From: Gordonia jinghuaiqii
GTDB taxonomy: Bacteria; Actinomycetota; Actinomycetes; Mycobacteriales; Mycobacteriaceae
Direction: 5' to 3'
Assembly (NCBI RefSeq): GCF_014041935.1
Contig: NZ_CP059491.1
Location: 1,178,001 to 1,242,000, forward strand
Length of the DNA: 64,000 nucleotides
A program made the translations under genes and the position numbers. Of this stretch, positions 31,521 through 40,038 are shown one piece after another. Below the pieces are notes generated by a model. That model was not told where the DNA came from, did not search any database, and saw only the letters and a list, made by a program, of their open reading frames with translations. Position 1 is the stretch's first letter. The number at the start of each line of letters is the position of its first letter.

Positions 31521-33074
31521 GTGACTGTTCTGAAGCCTGACGTGCCGACAGCGGCGCCGTACGTCGACGCCACTCGAGCTCGTACTCACCGACCGAGCGG
31601 ATTCGGTGGCCCGCGGGACGCCTGGGCGGCGATCACCGCCAAGCGCGAGATGTCCCTGGGAGTTCGGTACCTCGCGACGGTCGGGCCCGCGATGCTGGCC
31701 TTCGCGCCGGCCCTCGCGATGATCTTCGACGCCGCTGTCAAGGGTTCACCGACGGCATACCTGCTGTTCGTGCCGGTGTGGGGGCTGATGATCGCCTTCG
31801 GTCTCGACGTCAGCTCCCGTGGACGCGATATCGGCGACACCGAGTTCGACCGCATCCTGGTCGTTGTGGTCGGGGGTGCACTCGGGCTGACCGCCGCCCT
31901 GGTGATCCCGCGAATCCCCGCCGTCGCGGCGTTCTGGCACGCCGACGTGATCCCGTTGCTTCTCTGGGTGTTCGCCGCCTCGATCGTCACCTTCGGAATC
32001 CGGCGCGTGGTGCGCGACTACCTCGTCTGGCTGTTCATCCTCATCTGTTTCCCACCGAACTTCCTGCTGGTGGGGCAGATGCTGGGCGGTACGACGGCGG
32101 TTTTCGGATCGCTGACGGTGGGCCTCGGCCTCGTGGTGACCTACATGTCGCTGCGCGCTCATGTGCGGGTCGCGCTGATCACTGCAGCGGTCGCCGGCGT
32201 GGTCGGATTCGCCCTGGTCGCCGCGTTCGACGACACCCCGGCCCTCGCGTATTCCGTGCCTGCCGGGGCTGTGACCGCGATCGCGATCGTCGTGCGATTG
32301 CGTGCCGGCAGAACCGAGCAGCAGTCGCCCGCTGTGCTGCCGAAGCAGACGGTCGTCGGCCTGACTGCCGGCTGGCTGGTTGCGCTGGTCATCCTCGGAG
32401 TGGCACCCCACCCGCAGAACGCCTTCAATCCCGATGGCCCACCGCTGATCGCCGATGACTGGGTCACCCAGCTCCGCGCCGAGGGAATGGACATCTCCGA
32501 CCCGCGCTTGTTCGACTGGGGCTCGGGCGTCATGGGCTCCGATGGCGACGTTCGGCGTTATCGCGTCACTCCCTCCGCAGGGACCGGCGCGGCGTCGACC
32601 CCGCTGACCGCGGCCTATCTGGACGTCTACTCGACCGCCGACTACGGGCGCTTCGCCAACTACCGCCGCGGCCTCTGGTACGAGACCGTGCCGCCCGCAT
32701 CGATCACCTCGACGCCGTCGTCGGTCGACGAGCAGCACCGCGAGATCGGCGTCATCGCAAACACCCTCGACGCCGTCCGCACCTCCGACGATGCGTTGTG
32801 GACGGGCCGCTTCTGGGGATGGCGCGTCCAGACGGCAGGAGGAGATCGGTACATGGCCGTGTATCTCATGGCTGCCCGTGACCAGTCGCGCACCGAAGAA
32901 GTTGCCACACCTCGAGCGCCCAGCTACTCGACCACGGTCACCGGACCTCTGGGTTGGCTCGTGCGAGGCGGTGGCGAAGAGGACGGCATGGACGCCGACA
33001 GCTCCGCGCTCGATACCGCACTCACCGAACTCGCGTGGTCGATGATCCGCTCGGTGGAACGACCGATGGCGTGA
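31521..33074 (+). CDS. Unknown polytopic membrane protein with C-terminal outside domain, first gene of a cellulose-synthase-like operon
   Basis: About 517 residues from GTG 31521, chosen because GGGGAGG lies 4 bases upstream. The N-terminal 300 residues contain about nine helices (for example YLATVGPAMLAFAPALAMIF, AYLLFVPVWGLMIAFGL, VIPLLLWVFAASIVTFGI, YLVWLFILICFPPNFLLVG). A final helix (TVVGLTAGWLVALVILGV) leads into a soluble domain of about 210 residues, predicted outside, with DWGSGVMGSDGDVRRYRV, AYLDVYSTADYGRFANYRRG and GRFWGWRVQTAGGDRYMAVY. No exosortase Cys-Arg-His set or known enzyme motif was found. It overlaps the GT2 gene by four bases (GTGA), so it acts with the glycan machine, perhaps as a polymer export or assembly subunit. 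Confidence 0.7.
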   Translation: MTVLKPDVPTAAPYVDATRARTHRPSGFGGPRDAWAAITAKREMSLGVRYLATVGPAMLAFAPALAMIFDAAVKGSPTAYLLFVPVWGLMIAFGLDVSSRGRDIGDTEFDRILVVVVGGALGLTAALVIPRIPAVAAFWHADVIPLLLWVFAASIVTFGIRRVVRDYLVWLFILICFPPNFLLVGQMLGGTTAVFGSLTVGLGLVVTYMSLRAHVRVALITAAVAGVVGFALVAAFDDTPALAYSVPAGAVTAIAIVVRLRAGRTEQQSPAVLPKQTVVGLTAGWLVALVILGVAPHPQNAFNPDGPPLIADDWVTQLRAEGMDISDPRLFDWGSGVMGSDGDVRRYRVTPSAGTGAASTPLTAAYLDVYSTADYGRFANYRRGLWYETVPPASITSTPSSVDEQHREIGVIANTLDAVRTSDDALWTGRFWGWRVQTAGGDRYMAVYLMAARDQSRTEEVATPRAPSYSTTVTGPLGWLVRGGGEEDGMDADSSALDTALTELAWSMIRSVERPMA

Positions 33075-34570
33075 GGCCTCTCCGCCCGGTGCGAGACGCT
33101 GCCGGCGCTTCTCACACCCCCGGCACCACCACCAGTGGTGTGATCGATCTGAGCGTGTCGGCGTTGTCGGCGCGGCAACCTCTGAGCACCGCACAACGGC
33201 TCATCCTGATCGCCGTCGCTCTCGCGGTGACGATCGGATTCCTCGTGTCCTGGGACGACACTCTGTCGGTCATCCTCAGCATCTGCGCCGTGTACTTTCT
33301 GGTCTCCAGCGTCGACAAGTTCGTACTCGTCGCGCGCGGCATGTCCGGACGCGGGATGCTCACCGTGACCGACGACGAAGCTCGCGCGATCCCCGACGCC
33401 GACCTACCCGTCTACACGGTGTTGTTGCCGGTCTACGGGGAACCCGAGATCGTCGCGAATCTCGTTGCCGGCGTAGGCAAGATCGACTACCCCGCGGACA
33501 AGCTCGACATCCTGCTCGTCCTCGAGATGGACGACCACGACACCATCGAAGCGATCGAACACGCCGACCTCGACGGCATCACCCCGGTCCTGGTGCCGCC
33601 GAGTGAACCGCGCACCAAACCCAAGGCGTGCAACCACGCGATGAGCCTGCCGTCGGAACGCAGTGAACTCGTCACCATCTACGACGCCGAGGACATCCCC
33701 GATCCACTCCAACTACGCAGGGCAGCGGCGATATTCGCAGCCAGCCCGCCCGAGGTGGCCTCCGTGCAGGCGCGTCTGGGCTATTTCAACGAGCGCGACA
33801 ACCTGTTGACCCGCTGGTTCGCCATCGAATACGACCAGTGGTTCTCGTACATGCTGCCGGCACTGAGTGCGTCGAAGTGCGTCATCCCGCTGGGTGGTAC
33901 GTCCAACCACATCCGCACCCACGTGTTGCGCGAAGTCGGCGGCTGGGACGCGTTCAATGTCACCGAGGACGCGGACCTCGGTATTCGTCTCGCCCGGTAC
34001 GGGTATCGCACGCTGGTGCTGGACTCGCTCACCGAGGAAGAGGCCAACGCCGACGTGGTGAACTGGGTCCGACAGCGATCCCGTTGGTACAAGGGCTACC
34101 TGCAGACCTTCCTGGTCCACACCCGCCGGCCGTTCGCGATGGTGCGTGAACTCGGGATCGTGCCGACGTTGCGCATCGCGAACCTGACGGCGGGCATGCC
34201 GATCGCGAACACCCTCAACCTCGCGTTCTGGACGTTGCTCCTGGTGTGGTTCGCCGGCAAGCCCGACTTCATGCGCGACCTGTTCCCCGGTCCGGTGTTC
34301 TACCTGTGCCTGTTCATGTTCACGGTCGGGAACCTCGCAACCGTCATGCTCGGTGTGGTGTCGGCCCGCACCCGGGACAAGCCCTATTTGCTCGGCGCCG
34401 CGTTGATCGTTCCCGGCTACTGGTTCTTGCAGTCCATGGCCGCGGTCAAGAGCGTGGCGCAACTCATCTACAAACCGTCCTACTGGGAGAAGACCGTGCA
34501 CGGATTGTCGGCGATGCCCGGCACTCCCGGCGCGATGAAGGGGTCTGACGATGTCCAACGCAATCCGTGA
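33071..34570 (+). CDS. Processive family 2 glycosyltransferase (cellulose synthase-like)
   Basis: A 499-residue membrane enzyme; start GTG 33071 overlaps the upstream stop. Two N-terminal helices (RLILIAVALAVTIGFLVSW, LSVILSICAVYFLVSSV) are followed by a GT-A domain: YTVLLPVYGEPEIV, TIYDAEDIPDPLQLR (DxD-like metal/UDP site), TEDADLGIRLARYG (catalytic Asp) and QRSRWYKGYLQ (the QxxRW motif of processive enzymes). Four more helices follow, from IANTLNLAFWTLLLVWFAG to YLLGAALIVPGYWFLQSM. It should polymerise a beta-linked glycan from a nucleotide sugar and extrude it through its own channel. No PilZ domain is present, so direct c-di-GMP control is unlikely. Confidence 0.9.
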   Translation: MRPLRPVRDAAGASHTPGTTTSGVIDLSVSALSARQPLSTAQRLILIAVALAVTIGFLVSWDDTLSVILSICAVYFLVSSVDKFVLVARGMSGRGMLTVTDDEARAIPDADLPVYTVLLPVYGEPEIVANLVAGVGKIDYPADKLDILLVLEMDDHDTIEAIEHADLDGITPVLVPPSEPRTKPKACNHAMSLPSERSELVTIYDAEDIPDPLQLRRAAAIFAASPPEVASVQARLGYFNERDNLLTRWFAIEYDQWFSYMLPALSASKCVIPLGGTSNHIRTHVLREVGGWDAFNVTEDADLGIRLARYGYRTLVLDSLTEEEANADVVNWVRQRSRWYKGYLQTFLVHTRRPFAMVRELGIVPTLRIANLTAGMPIANTLNLAFWTLLLVWFAGKPDFMRDLFPGPVFYLCLFMFTVGNLATVMLGVVSARTRDKPYLLGAALIVPGYWFLQSMAAVKSVAQLIYKPSYWEKTVHGLSAMPGTPGAMKGSDDVQRNP

Positions 34571-36563
34571 GCAACATCGGATGCGGTATCCGCGTGGCCG
34601 ATCCGCGCGGGGTCGGTCCTGGGGTGCCAGGCTGCTGATTCTTGCCGTGGCGGTGCTCGTCCTCGGCAGCCTCGCCGCACCGGCTGCGGCCGCACCCGAC
34701 GGCGCCACGACGACGCTGCAGTGGCGCCAGCTGGGCCTGGGCACCTCCGTGCACATCGACACCGAGGACGTTGCCACGAGTGTGAGCGTGCCCGTCCCCG
34801 AGGGGATGACGCCGACGACGCTGAGCGGTGTCGTCGCCTCGGCGACCAACGTCACCGATTCTTTTGTCCAGGTGGCCCGCACCGACGGGACCATCGTCGC
34901 CACCATTCGGGTGCCGCGTTTCGGTCCGCAGCAGCTCAGCACACCGTTCTCGGTGCCGCTGACCTCGATTCCGGTGTCCAACGGCCGCGCCGATCTCCGG
35001 TTGACGTTGCGCAACTTCGACGACGCCACGGTGTGCGGGCCCGACCCGGAGGTGACGTTCACGAATCTCTCCGTCTCCTATGCGGGTACCGCCCAGGTGC
35101 CCGACAGCATTCACGAGGTCTTCGGCTCGGTGGTGAGTGAGGTGACGATCTACACGCCCCAGAAGCCGAGTGCCGCAGTCACGCAGACCACGCTGGGACT
35201 CGTCGCAGCCATCGCCGATCACTATCGGCCGCAGCGGGTCTCGGTCAACGTCGTCGAGGTGTCCGGCGGTATGACGCCGCGATCACGCAACCCGCTGGAA
35301 CGCACGATCGTCGTTCGCGAGGAGTCCGGCCCGGGTGGCGTCCGCCTCGAGGCAGCCGGGCGTCCCGATGCCACTCTCGTCGTCTCCGGTGACCAGACGT
35401 CGTTGCCGAACCAGGTCGCCCTGTTCCGCGACAATCTCACCGGCCTCGCGCAGACCACCAGCGCGGCGGTGAACGCGGTGGGGGAGCGACAGATTCAGGG
35501 ATCGGATTCGGTGACATTCGGCGAGTTCTCGGGTCGGCAGTCCGCCGACGTCCTCGGGACCGCGACGCTCGTCCCCGGTTTCGACCCGACCACGCTGGCA
35601 CTGGGACGGCCCGGTGAGGTGAATGTCCACCTTCGGGCCCGCTACACCCCGGTGGTCGGCGACGCGTACGCGACCGTGACCGCCATCAGCGGCGGCGAGG
35701 TGCTGTACACGACCGTCCTCAACTCATCCGGCACCCTGGACTCCCAGTTCACCATTCCCGCAGCGCAGGTCGCGGCCAACGAGCCGCTGGAGTTCAAGGT
35801 CTCCTACGAGCCGCGATCGGGCGGTTGCCTCCGCGACAGTGTGCCGCTGACCTTCCAGATCGACCCGTCGTCGACGGCGTCGAGCGACGAGACCCCGGTC
35901 AGGATGGGCGGCTTCTCCTCGATACCGCTGGGCTGGCAGCCGACGGTCCAGGTCGCGATGGACGGCACCGACCCCGGTCAGCTCAACGCCGCCGCGCAGC
36001 TCATCTCCTCGGTTCAGCGCTCGTCGGCGATGGCGTTGTCGCCGGTCCTGGTGGATCTCGATCAGGCGATCAACAGCAGCAACGGTGCACTCATCGTGGC
36101 CGACGCCGCCCACGCTCAAGCGCTCGATCCGCCCCTCGGTACCGAGGATTCCTCGAACGTCATCGATCTCGCATCGCAGGTCAGTGCGTCGATCCCGCAG
36201 GGGCTGGGCACGATTCAGGCGTTCGCGCAGAACTCCCGGAACGTTGTGCTGGTCAGCACGTCGGGCTCGTGGGACCTCGTCGCCCCGCTGTTCACCTTCC
36301 TCGACGAGCAGGAGGGTGAACTCGCCAACCTTCGTGGCGACGTCCTGGCCGCCGGGCGGGCCGGTCAGACCGAACTGATGACCGTCAGAGCCGACGGGCC
36401 GAGGACCGAAGTCGACCAGGTCGGCACCAGCTGGGTGTTGTGGCTGGGTATCAGCGTCGCGGTGGTTGCGCTCGCGGTGCTCATCGCCTTGGGTTCGCTG
36501 GTGGTGCGAAAGCGACTGCGCGGCAGAGGTGCAACCGACCAGGGCGACGACGCACGACCATGA
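34551..36563 (+). CDS. BcsB-like exported, membrane-anchored subunit
   Basis: A 670-residue protein. The signal peptide (LLILAVAVLVLGSLAAPAAAA) is followed by a long Thr/Val-rich beta extracytoplasmic region. One C-terminal helix (WVLWLGISVAVVALAVLIALG) comes before a short basic tail. This topology, the length, and position right after a processive GT2 match BcsB, the outside partner of cellulose synthase. Segments typical of that family are LRLTLRNFDDATVCGPDP, an SGDQTSLPNQ strand and LEFKVSYEPRSGGCLRD, each with a cysteine that could form a disulphide. Sequence identity to BcsB itself is not evident by eye. It overlaps the GT2 gene by 20 bases, implying stoichiometric translation. Confidence 0.72.
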   Translation: MSNAIREQHRMRYPRGRSARGRSWGARLLILAVAVLVLGSLAAPAAAAPDGATTTLQWRQLGLGTSVHIDTEDVATSVSVPVPEGMTPTTLSGVVASATNVTDSFVQVARTDGTIVATIRVPRFGPQQLSTPFSVPLTSIPVSNGRADLRLTLRNFDDATVCGPDPEVTFTNLSVSYAGTAQVPDSIHEVFGSVVSEVTIYTPQKPSAAVTQTTLGLVAAIADHYRPQRVSVNVVEVSGGMTPRSRNPLERTIVVREESGPGGVRLEAAGRPDATLVVSGDQTSLPNQVALFRDNLTGLAQTTSAAVNAVGERQIQGSDSVTFGEFSGRQSADVLGTATLVPGFDPTTLALGRPGEVNVHLRARYTPVVGDAYATVTAISGGEVLYTTVLNSSGTLDSQFTIPAAQVAANEPLEFKVSYEPRSGGCLRDSVPLTFQIDPSSTASSDETPVRMGGFSSIPLGWQPTVQVAMDGTDPGQLNAAAQLISSVQRSSAMALSPVLVDLDQAINSSNGALIVADAAHAQALDPPLGTEDSSNVIDLASQVSASIPQGLGTIQAFAQNSRNVVLVSTSGSWDLVAPLFTFLDEQEGELANLRGDVLAAGRAGQTELMTVRADGPRTEVDQVGTSWVLWLGISVAVVALAVLIALGSLVVRKRLRGRGATDQGDDARP

Positions 36564-38305
36564 CCACTGCGCTGCGCGACCGCGCACCCGCAGTTGACGT
36601 CTCCGTCAGGGCGGCCCCCGAGGGCCGCGCGCGGCGGGTGACGCCGGGGCAGTGGTGGGGTGTCGCGCTGTTCGTCACGCTGTTGGTCGGGTATCTGGCT
36701 GTCGGTGTCTACCTGTACCTCGTCGTGGGGTACATCAATCCGGATGCGAGTAGCCGGGTGGGCAACGCGGCGTTCACCATCTGGAGTCGCGACCCGCATC
36801 TAGGGGCCATCGGTTTCGTCTGGAATCCGTTGCCGAGCCTGGTCGAGATCCCGCTGGTCGAACTGTCTGCGCACTGGCCGCTGAACCAGTGGCCCGAGGT
36901 GCGGCGCGTCGGGTTCGTCGGTGCGGTGATGAGCGCGTTCTTCATGGCCGGTGCCGGCTGGCAGGTTCGCCGCATCGCGCTCGACTACCGGTGCGGCCGG
37001 ATCATGAGGTGGACCGCGGTCGCGGCGTTTGCGCTGAATCCGATGATCGTCCTCTACGCCGGGATGGGCATGAGCGAGGCGCCGTTCCTGTTCTTCCTGC
37101 TGTGGGCCTGTCGGCGAATGCTGAAGTGGGTCAACCGGTATCACGTCATCGACCTGGTGGTGGCCGGTGTCGCGCTGGGGTTGGCGTACCTGACGCGCTA
37201 CGAGGCACTCCCGGTGGCGGCCGCCGTCGCGGTCGGGGTGTTCGTCGTCTCGGCGCTCCACAACCGTCCCGGTGGGCGAGGGGACCGGGCGGCGTGGCGT
37301 CAGGGCGCGGCCTTCGGGTTGCACGACGCCACCATCGTCGCCATGCCCGCGGCCACCGCCTTCGTCCTGTGGGCAGTCGTCGGGTGGTTACTGGACGGAA
37401 GTGCGTTCTCGCAGTTCTCCTCGCAGTACGGCAACTCGGCGCAGGTGGCGGTCGCCGGGATCATCTCGGCGGAGGATGTCGGTGCCGGCCCTCTGGTCGA
37501 GGTCATCGCCGCCAACCTGTTGGGTATGCAGCCACTGCTGCCGGCGGTGCTCGCGATCGTCGGCTGGAGAGCGATCCGACGCAGGAGGGTCGACGCGGCG
37601 GTGGTCGCGACCATCTTCGGTTCGGTCCTGCTGTTCCAGATGTCGGCAGTGATCCTGGGTTCCACGTTCGGGTGGTTCCGGTTCTATCTGACGGCCACCC
37701 CGCTGGCGATCATCGCCATCATCGTGGTCACCCGGCAGAGATCCCTCCGTTCCCTGAGTAGCGGTCGGAGCTTGCGGAGACCGCGTATCGAAGGGACCTT
37801 CCTCACCGCGCTCATGGCGGCGGCCCTGGCCACCTCGCTCCCGGTGACCGCCACCTCGATGCTCAACCCTGCCATCGGCAAGGAGGAGTACGGGCTGCGT
37901 TCTGCGTTCTGGCCGGATCGCTACCCGCCGTCGGACTTCTGGTTCTACTGGTTCGGCGATGTGTCGGGCAACGTCGCCGCCTGGCTCGACAACCAGAACC
38001 TGCCCGAAGGGTCCGTCCTCGTCGACACCTTCGGTGTCTCACGCGTGTGGTTGTCCTCCGACCGACCCGAACAGTTCGTGGTACGCAGCGACTTCGACTT
38101 CTTCGCCAAGCTCAACAACCCTGCGGAACTGGGGGTGCAGTACATCCTGACGCAGCGCCCGACGGGCCTCGGTTCACTCGACGCCATCAACGTCCGCTAC
38201 CCGACGCTCTGGGCCGACGGTGCCGGCATCGCGACGGTGGCGATGACGGTCATGACGCCCAGCGGGACGCCGCAGTTCCGGATCTACCGGATTGTGGGTG
38301 CGTAG
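36560..38305 (+). CDS. Polytopic GT-C glycosyltransferase (GT39/ArnT-like)
   Basis: A 581-residue protein; ATG 36560 overlaps the previous stop as ATGA. There are about eleven helices. The first outside loop begins YINPDASSRVGNAAF and continues TIWSRDPHLGAIGFVWNPLP; acidic residues here are where GT-C enzymes place the catalytic Asp. The last 150 residues form a soluble outside domain (YPPSDFWFYWFGDVSGNVAAW split by helices, then RVWLSSDRPEQFVVRSDFDF and QYILTQRPTG). It probably uses polyprenyl-phosphate-linked sugar to decorate the polymer made by the GT2 enzyme. It is the last gene of the overlapping four-gene operon. Confidence 0.8.
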   Translation: MTTALRDRAPAVDVSVRAAPEGRARRVTPGQWWGVALFVTLLVGYLAVGVYLYLVVGYINPDASSRVGNAAFTIWSRDPHLGAIGFVWNPLPSLVEIPLVELSAHWPLNQWPEVRRVGFVGAVMSAFFMAGAGWQVRRIALDYRCGRIMRWTAVAAFALNPMIVLYAGMGMSEAPFLFFLLWACRRMLKWVNRYHVIDLVVAGVALGLAYLTRYEALPVAAAVAVGVFVVSALHNRPGGRGDRAAWRQGAAFGLHDATIVAMPAATAFVLWAVVGWLLDGSAFSQFSSQYGNSAQVAVAGIISAEDVGAGPLVEVIAANLLGMQPLLPAVLAIVGWRAIRRRRVDAAVVATIFGSVLLFQMSAVILGSTFGWFRFYLTATPLAIIAIIVVTRQRSLRSLSSGRSLRRPRIEGTFLTALMAAALATSLPVTATSMLNPAIGKEEYGLRSAFWPDRYPPSDFWFYWFGDVSGNVAAWLDNQNLPEGSVLVDTFGVSRVWLSSDRPEQFVVRSDFDFFAKLNNPAELGVQYILTQRPTGLGSLDAINVRYPTLWADGAGIATVAMTVMTPSGTPQFRIYRIVGA

Positions 38306-38355
38306 GGCTTCGGAGTTAAGGCAGGCAGGTGGGTCAGCGACTCCGACCGCCTGGA

Positions 38356-38619
38356 TCACTCCTGGCGCACGCGCAGCCTTCGCACGGTGACGGCTGCAAC
38401 GACGACCGCCGCGAGGGACAGGATGTCGGATTCGGTGATCCCGTGATCGACGGTGAACGACACGAGCACCCGGCCTTCGATGGGGTCGTTCAGGAACAAC
38501 CAGGCGACTGCGATGACCACGAGGGCTGCTGCCGCGGGGTAGCTCGGTCGAGCCAGGCACCATGCCCCCACGACGAAGAGCAGATTCATGATCACGAGGG
38601 AATGGAAGGGGTCCGGCAT
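38356..38619 (-). CDS. Small three-helix membrane protein
   Basis: Unrecognised, 87 residues. Three hydrophobic segments (LVIMNLLFVVGAWCLA, AAAALVVIAVAWLFL, ILSLAAVVVAAVTV) and a short basic end. GGAGGTGA lies about 14 bases upstream of the ATG, a little far for a ribosome site but otherwise a perfect one. It converges on the cellulose-like operon. The codon pattern is good, so I consider it real, but no role can be given. Confidence 0.6.
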   Translation of the reverse strand: MPDPFHSLVIMNLLFVVGAWCLARPSYPAAAALVVIAVAWLFLNDPIEGRVLVSFTVDHGITESDILSLAAVVVAAVTVRRLRVRQE

Positions 38620-38639
38620 CAGGACAGTATGGTCACCTC

Positions 38640-39209
38640 CTCCGGGGCATGCCTATCCCGTGGCCGGGGGACACGCGCGTCGGTCTGTCAAGCTCTAGTA
38701 GCGACGGTGAGGCGCCGATCCAATAATCCCGCGCTGTCACTCGTTGCACAGGAACCGGTAGTCCGAACGCCTCCAGCACGTTCTCGTTCCACAGCATCTG
38801 ACCTTCGGCGCTCGATGGCGCGCCATCGACCAACAGAGCGACGCTTCGGGGGGCCGACAGTTATGGGTGGTTCCATCACGGAGTTGAGTCACGACGCCCT
38901 GATCCGCTCCGGTGGTCTTCCAATACCGCGCGGGGACAGGGCCGGTCCCAGGGCGCGCTGACTGCCGAACCGAGGGGCGACGTCCAGCCGCTGCGGTCGG
39001 ACCCATGAGAGTCGCCAAGCACGGAATGGTCTTCGCATGACTTAGGCCGCGCTCCGCACTGTCGCGAAAGTGATGGTCGCCGATTTCGCCTGCACCACAG
39101 AAATGGTTCCGGTGGCCGAGGCGGCCTCGGACGCGACTGTCGGCGCATCTTTGTTGGACGCCAGCACCAAGCATGCAACCAGGATGACTACGCACACGAG
39201 CATGACCAT
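38640..39209 (-). pseudogene. Broken exported SGNH-hydrolase-like gene
   Basis: Minus-strand pieces in different frames look like one decayed gene. From ATG 39209 a 55-codon frame encodes a membrane or signal helix (VMLVCVVILVACLVLAS) and a Ser/Thr/Ala-rich spacer, ending at TAA 39042. A second frame just downstream gives SVLGDSHGSDRSGWTSPLGS (about 38,975-39,035), which resembles block I of SGNH hydrolases (GDSH). A third frame gives VALLVDGAPSSAEGQMLWNE and VLEAFGLPVPVQR (38,700-38,840), which I cannot place. Intact SGNH proteins occur elsewhere in the window. The assignment rests on a short motif. Confidence 0.4.
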
Positions 39210-39379
39210 CCATGCCTAGAGCGGCGCCGACGTCGCGTTCCGCTTGATCAGAATTTCGGCAGGCCACACGCGTCCTGCCACGATAGCGGAACCGGGTCCG
39301 ACCGGTGAGAAACGGATCTTTCGAAGCGTTCCTGGCAATAGAGGGCATGATTGTCTTGCGGACAGGGTTGATTATGCGG

Positions 39380-39800
39380 CCTGGCCTTCACAATGCTGCT
39401 CGTAAGTTTGCGTGGCCAGGGCCGTGTGAACCCGATACACTCCCGTGGTTGCTTTGCTCCGCTTGCTGATCGTCTTTCGGTGGGTTTACCTCCTTCAATG
39501 GTACTTGTAGTGTTCTGGGATTCTGGATTGTCATTGGCGGGTCGAAGTCGCGCCGAGAGGCTGCAAGCATGGGCGACCGGTCAGGAGAGTGATGAGTGAT
39601 AACTGGGATTGAGGCAATATTTTGGAGTACTGTTCGGAATTGGTTGCACCGACCGGACTGCAGGCTCCACGATTTCACACGTGATGGATTTGCAGTCGAA
39701 ACGACGCATCTGCGGATCTGGGGATCTAGGGATGAGGCCTCACTTGCGGATTGAGGATCTCGCTCAGTATGCCCAAAGAGAGCGAACAGAGATCGGTGCG
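39380..39800. other. AT-richer stretch without recognisable gene
   Basis: Base composition falls visibly below the flanking operon. Short open frames on both strands have poor codon patterns and no family features. One plus-frame (about 39,600-39,780) has fragments such as RDGFAVETTHLRIWG that could be relic coding sequence, but I cannot name it. It fits the general picture of decayed polysaccharide genes between the two functional loci. Confidence 0.5.
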
Positions 39801-39811
39801 CAGGGGTAGTC

Positions 39812-39988
39812 ATGGTTTCGACACAACGAGAGGTGGTGCGCGTAATCGTCGCGGTCTTCAACAGGCGAGAATCGACTCTGACGTGTCTCACCACATCCCA
39901 GGTTTAAGACCAGGTCAATTCGACCATGAATGCGAATCGACTACTGCGTCGAAGAAGTCTATTTCGGGATTATCTTAACCAAGAATAG
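39812..39988 (+). pseudogene. Remnant of a family 2 glycosyltransferase gene
   Basis: ATG 39812, preceded by AGGGG at good spacing, encodes 31 residues containing VVRVIVAVFNRRESTLTCL, the first strand and helix of a GT2/GT-A enzyme, then stops at TAA 39905-39907. In a shifted frame the next 80 bases read MNANRLLRRRSLFRDYLNQE and stop at 39986, which looks like the basic C-terminus of a glycosyltransferase. The whole catalytic middle is missing, so the simplest explanation is an internal deletion that left both ends. It sits 50 bases ahead of the orphan flippase. Confidence 0.6.
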
Positions 39989-40038
39989 TGCTTTTGGTGC
40001 CGCTGGGTTGAAGGCCTGGGCGTAAGAAGGTGGTGGTC

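Noticed and set aside
31521..33074. Exosortase or EpsI-type assignment for the lead gene
   Set aside because: Topology is reminiscent, but the Cys/Arg/His catalytic set of exosortases is not visible and the outside domain does not show EpsI motifs.
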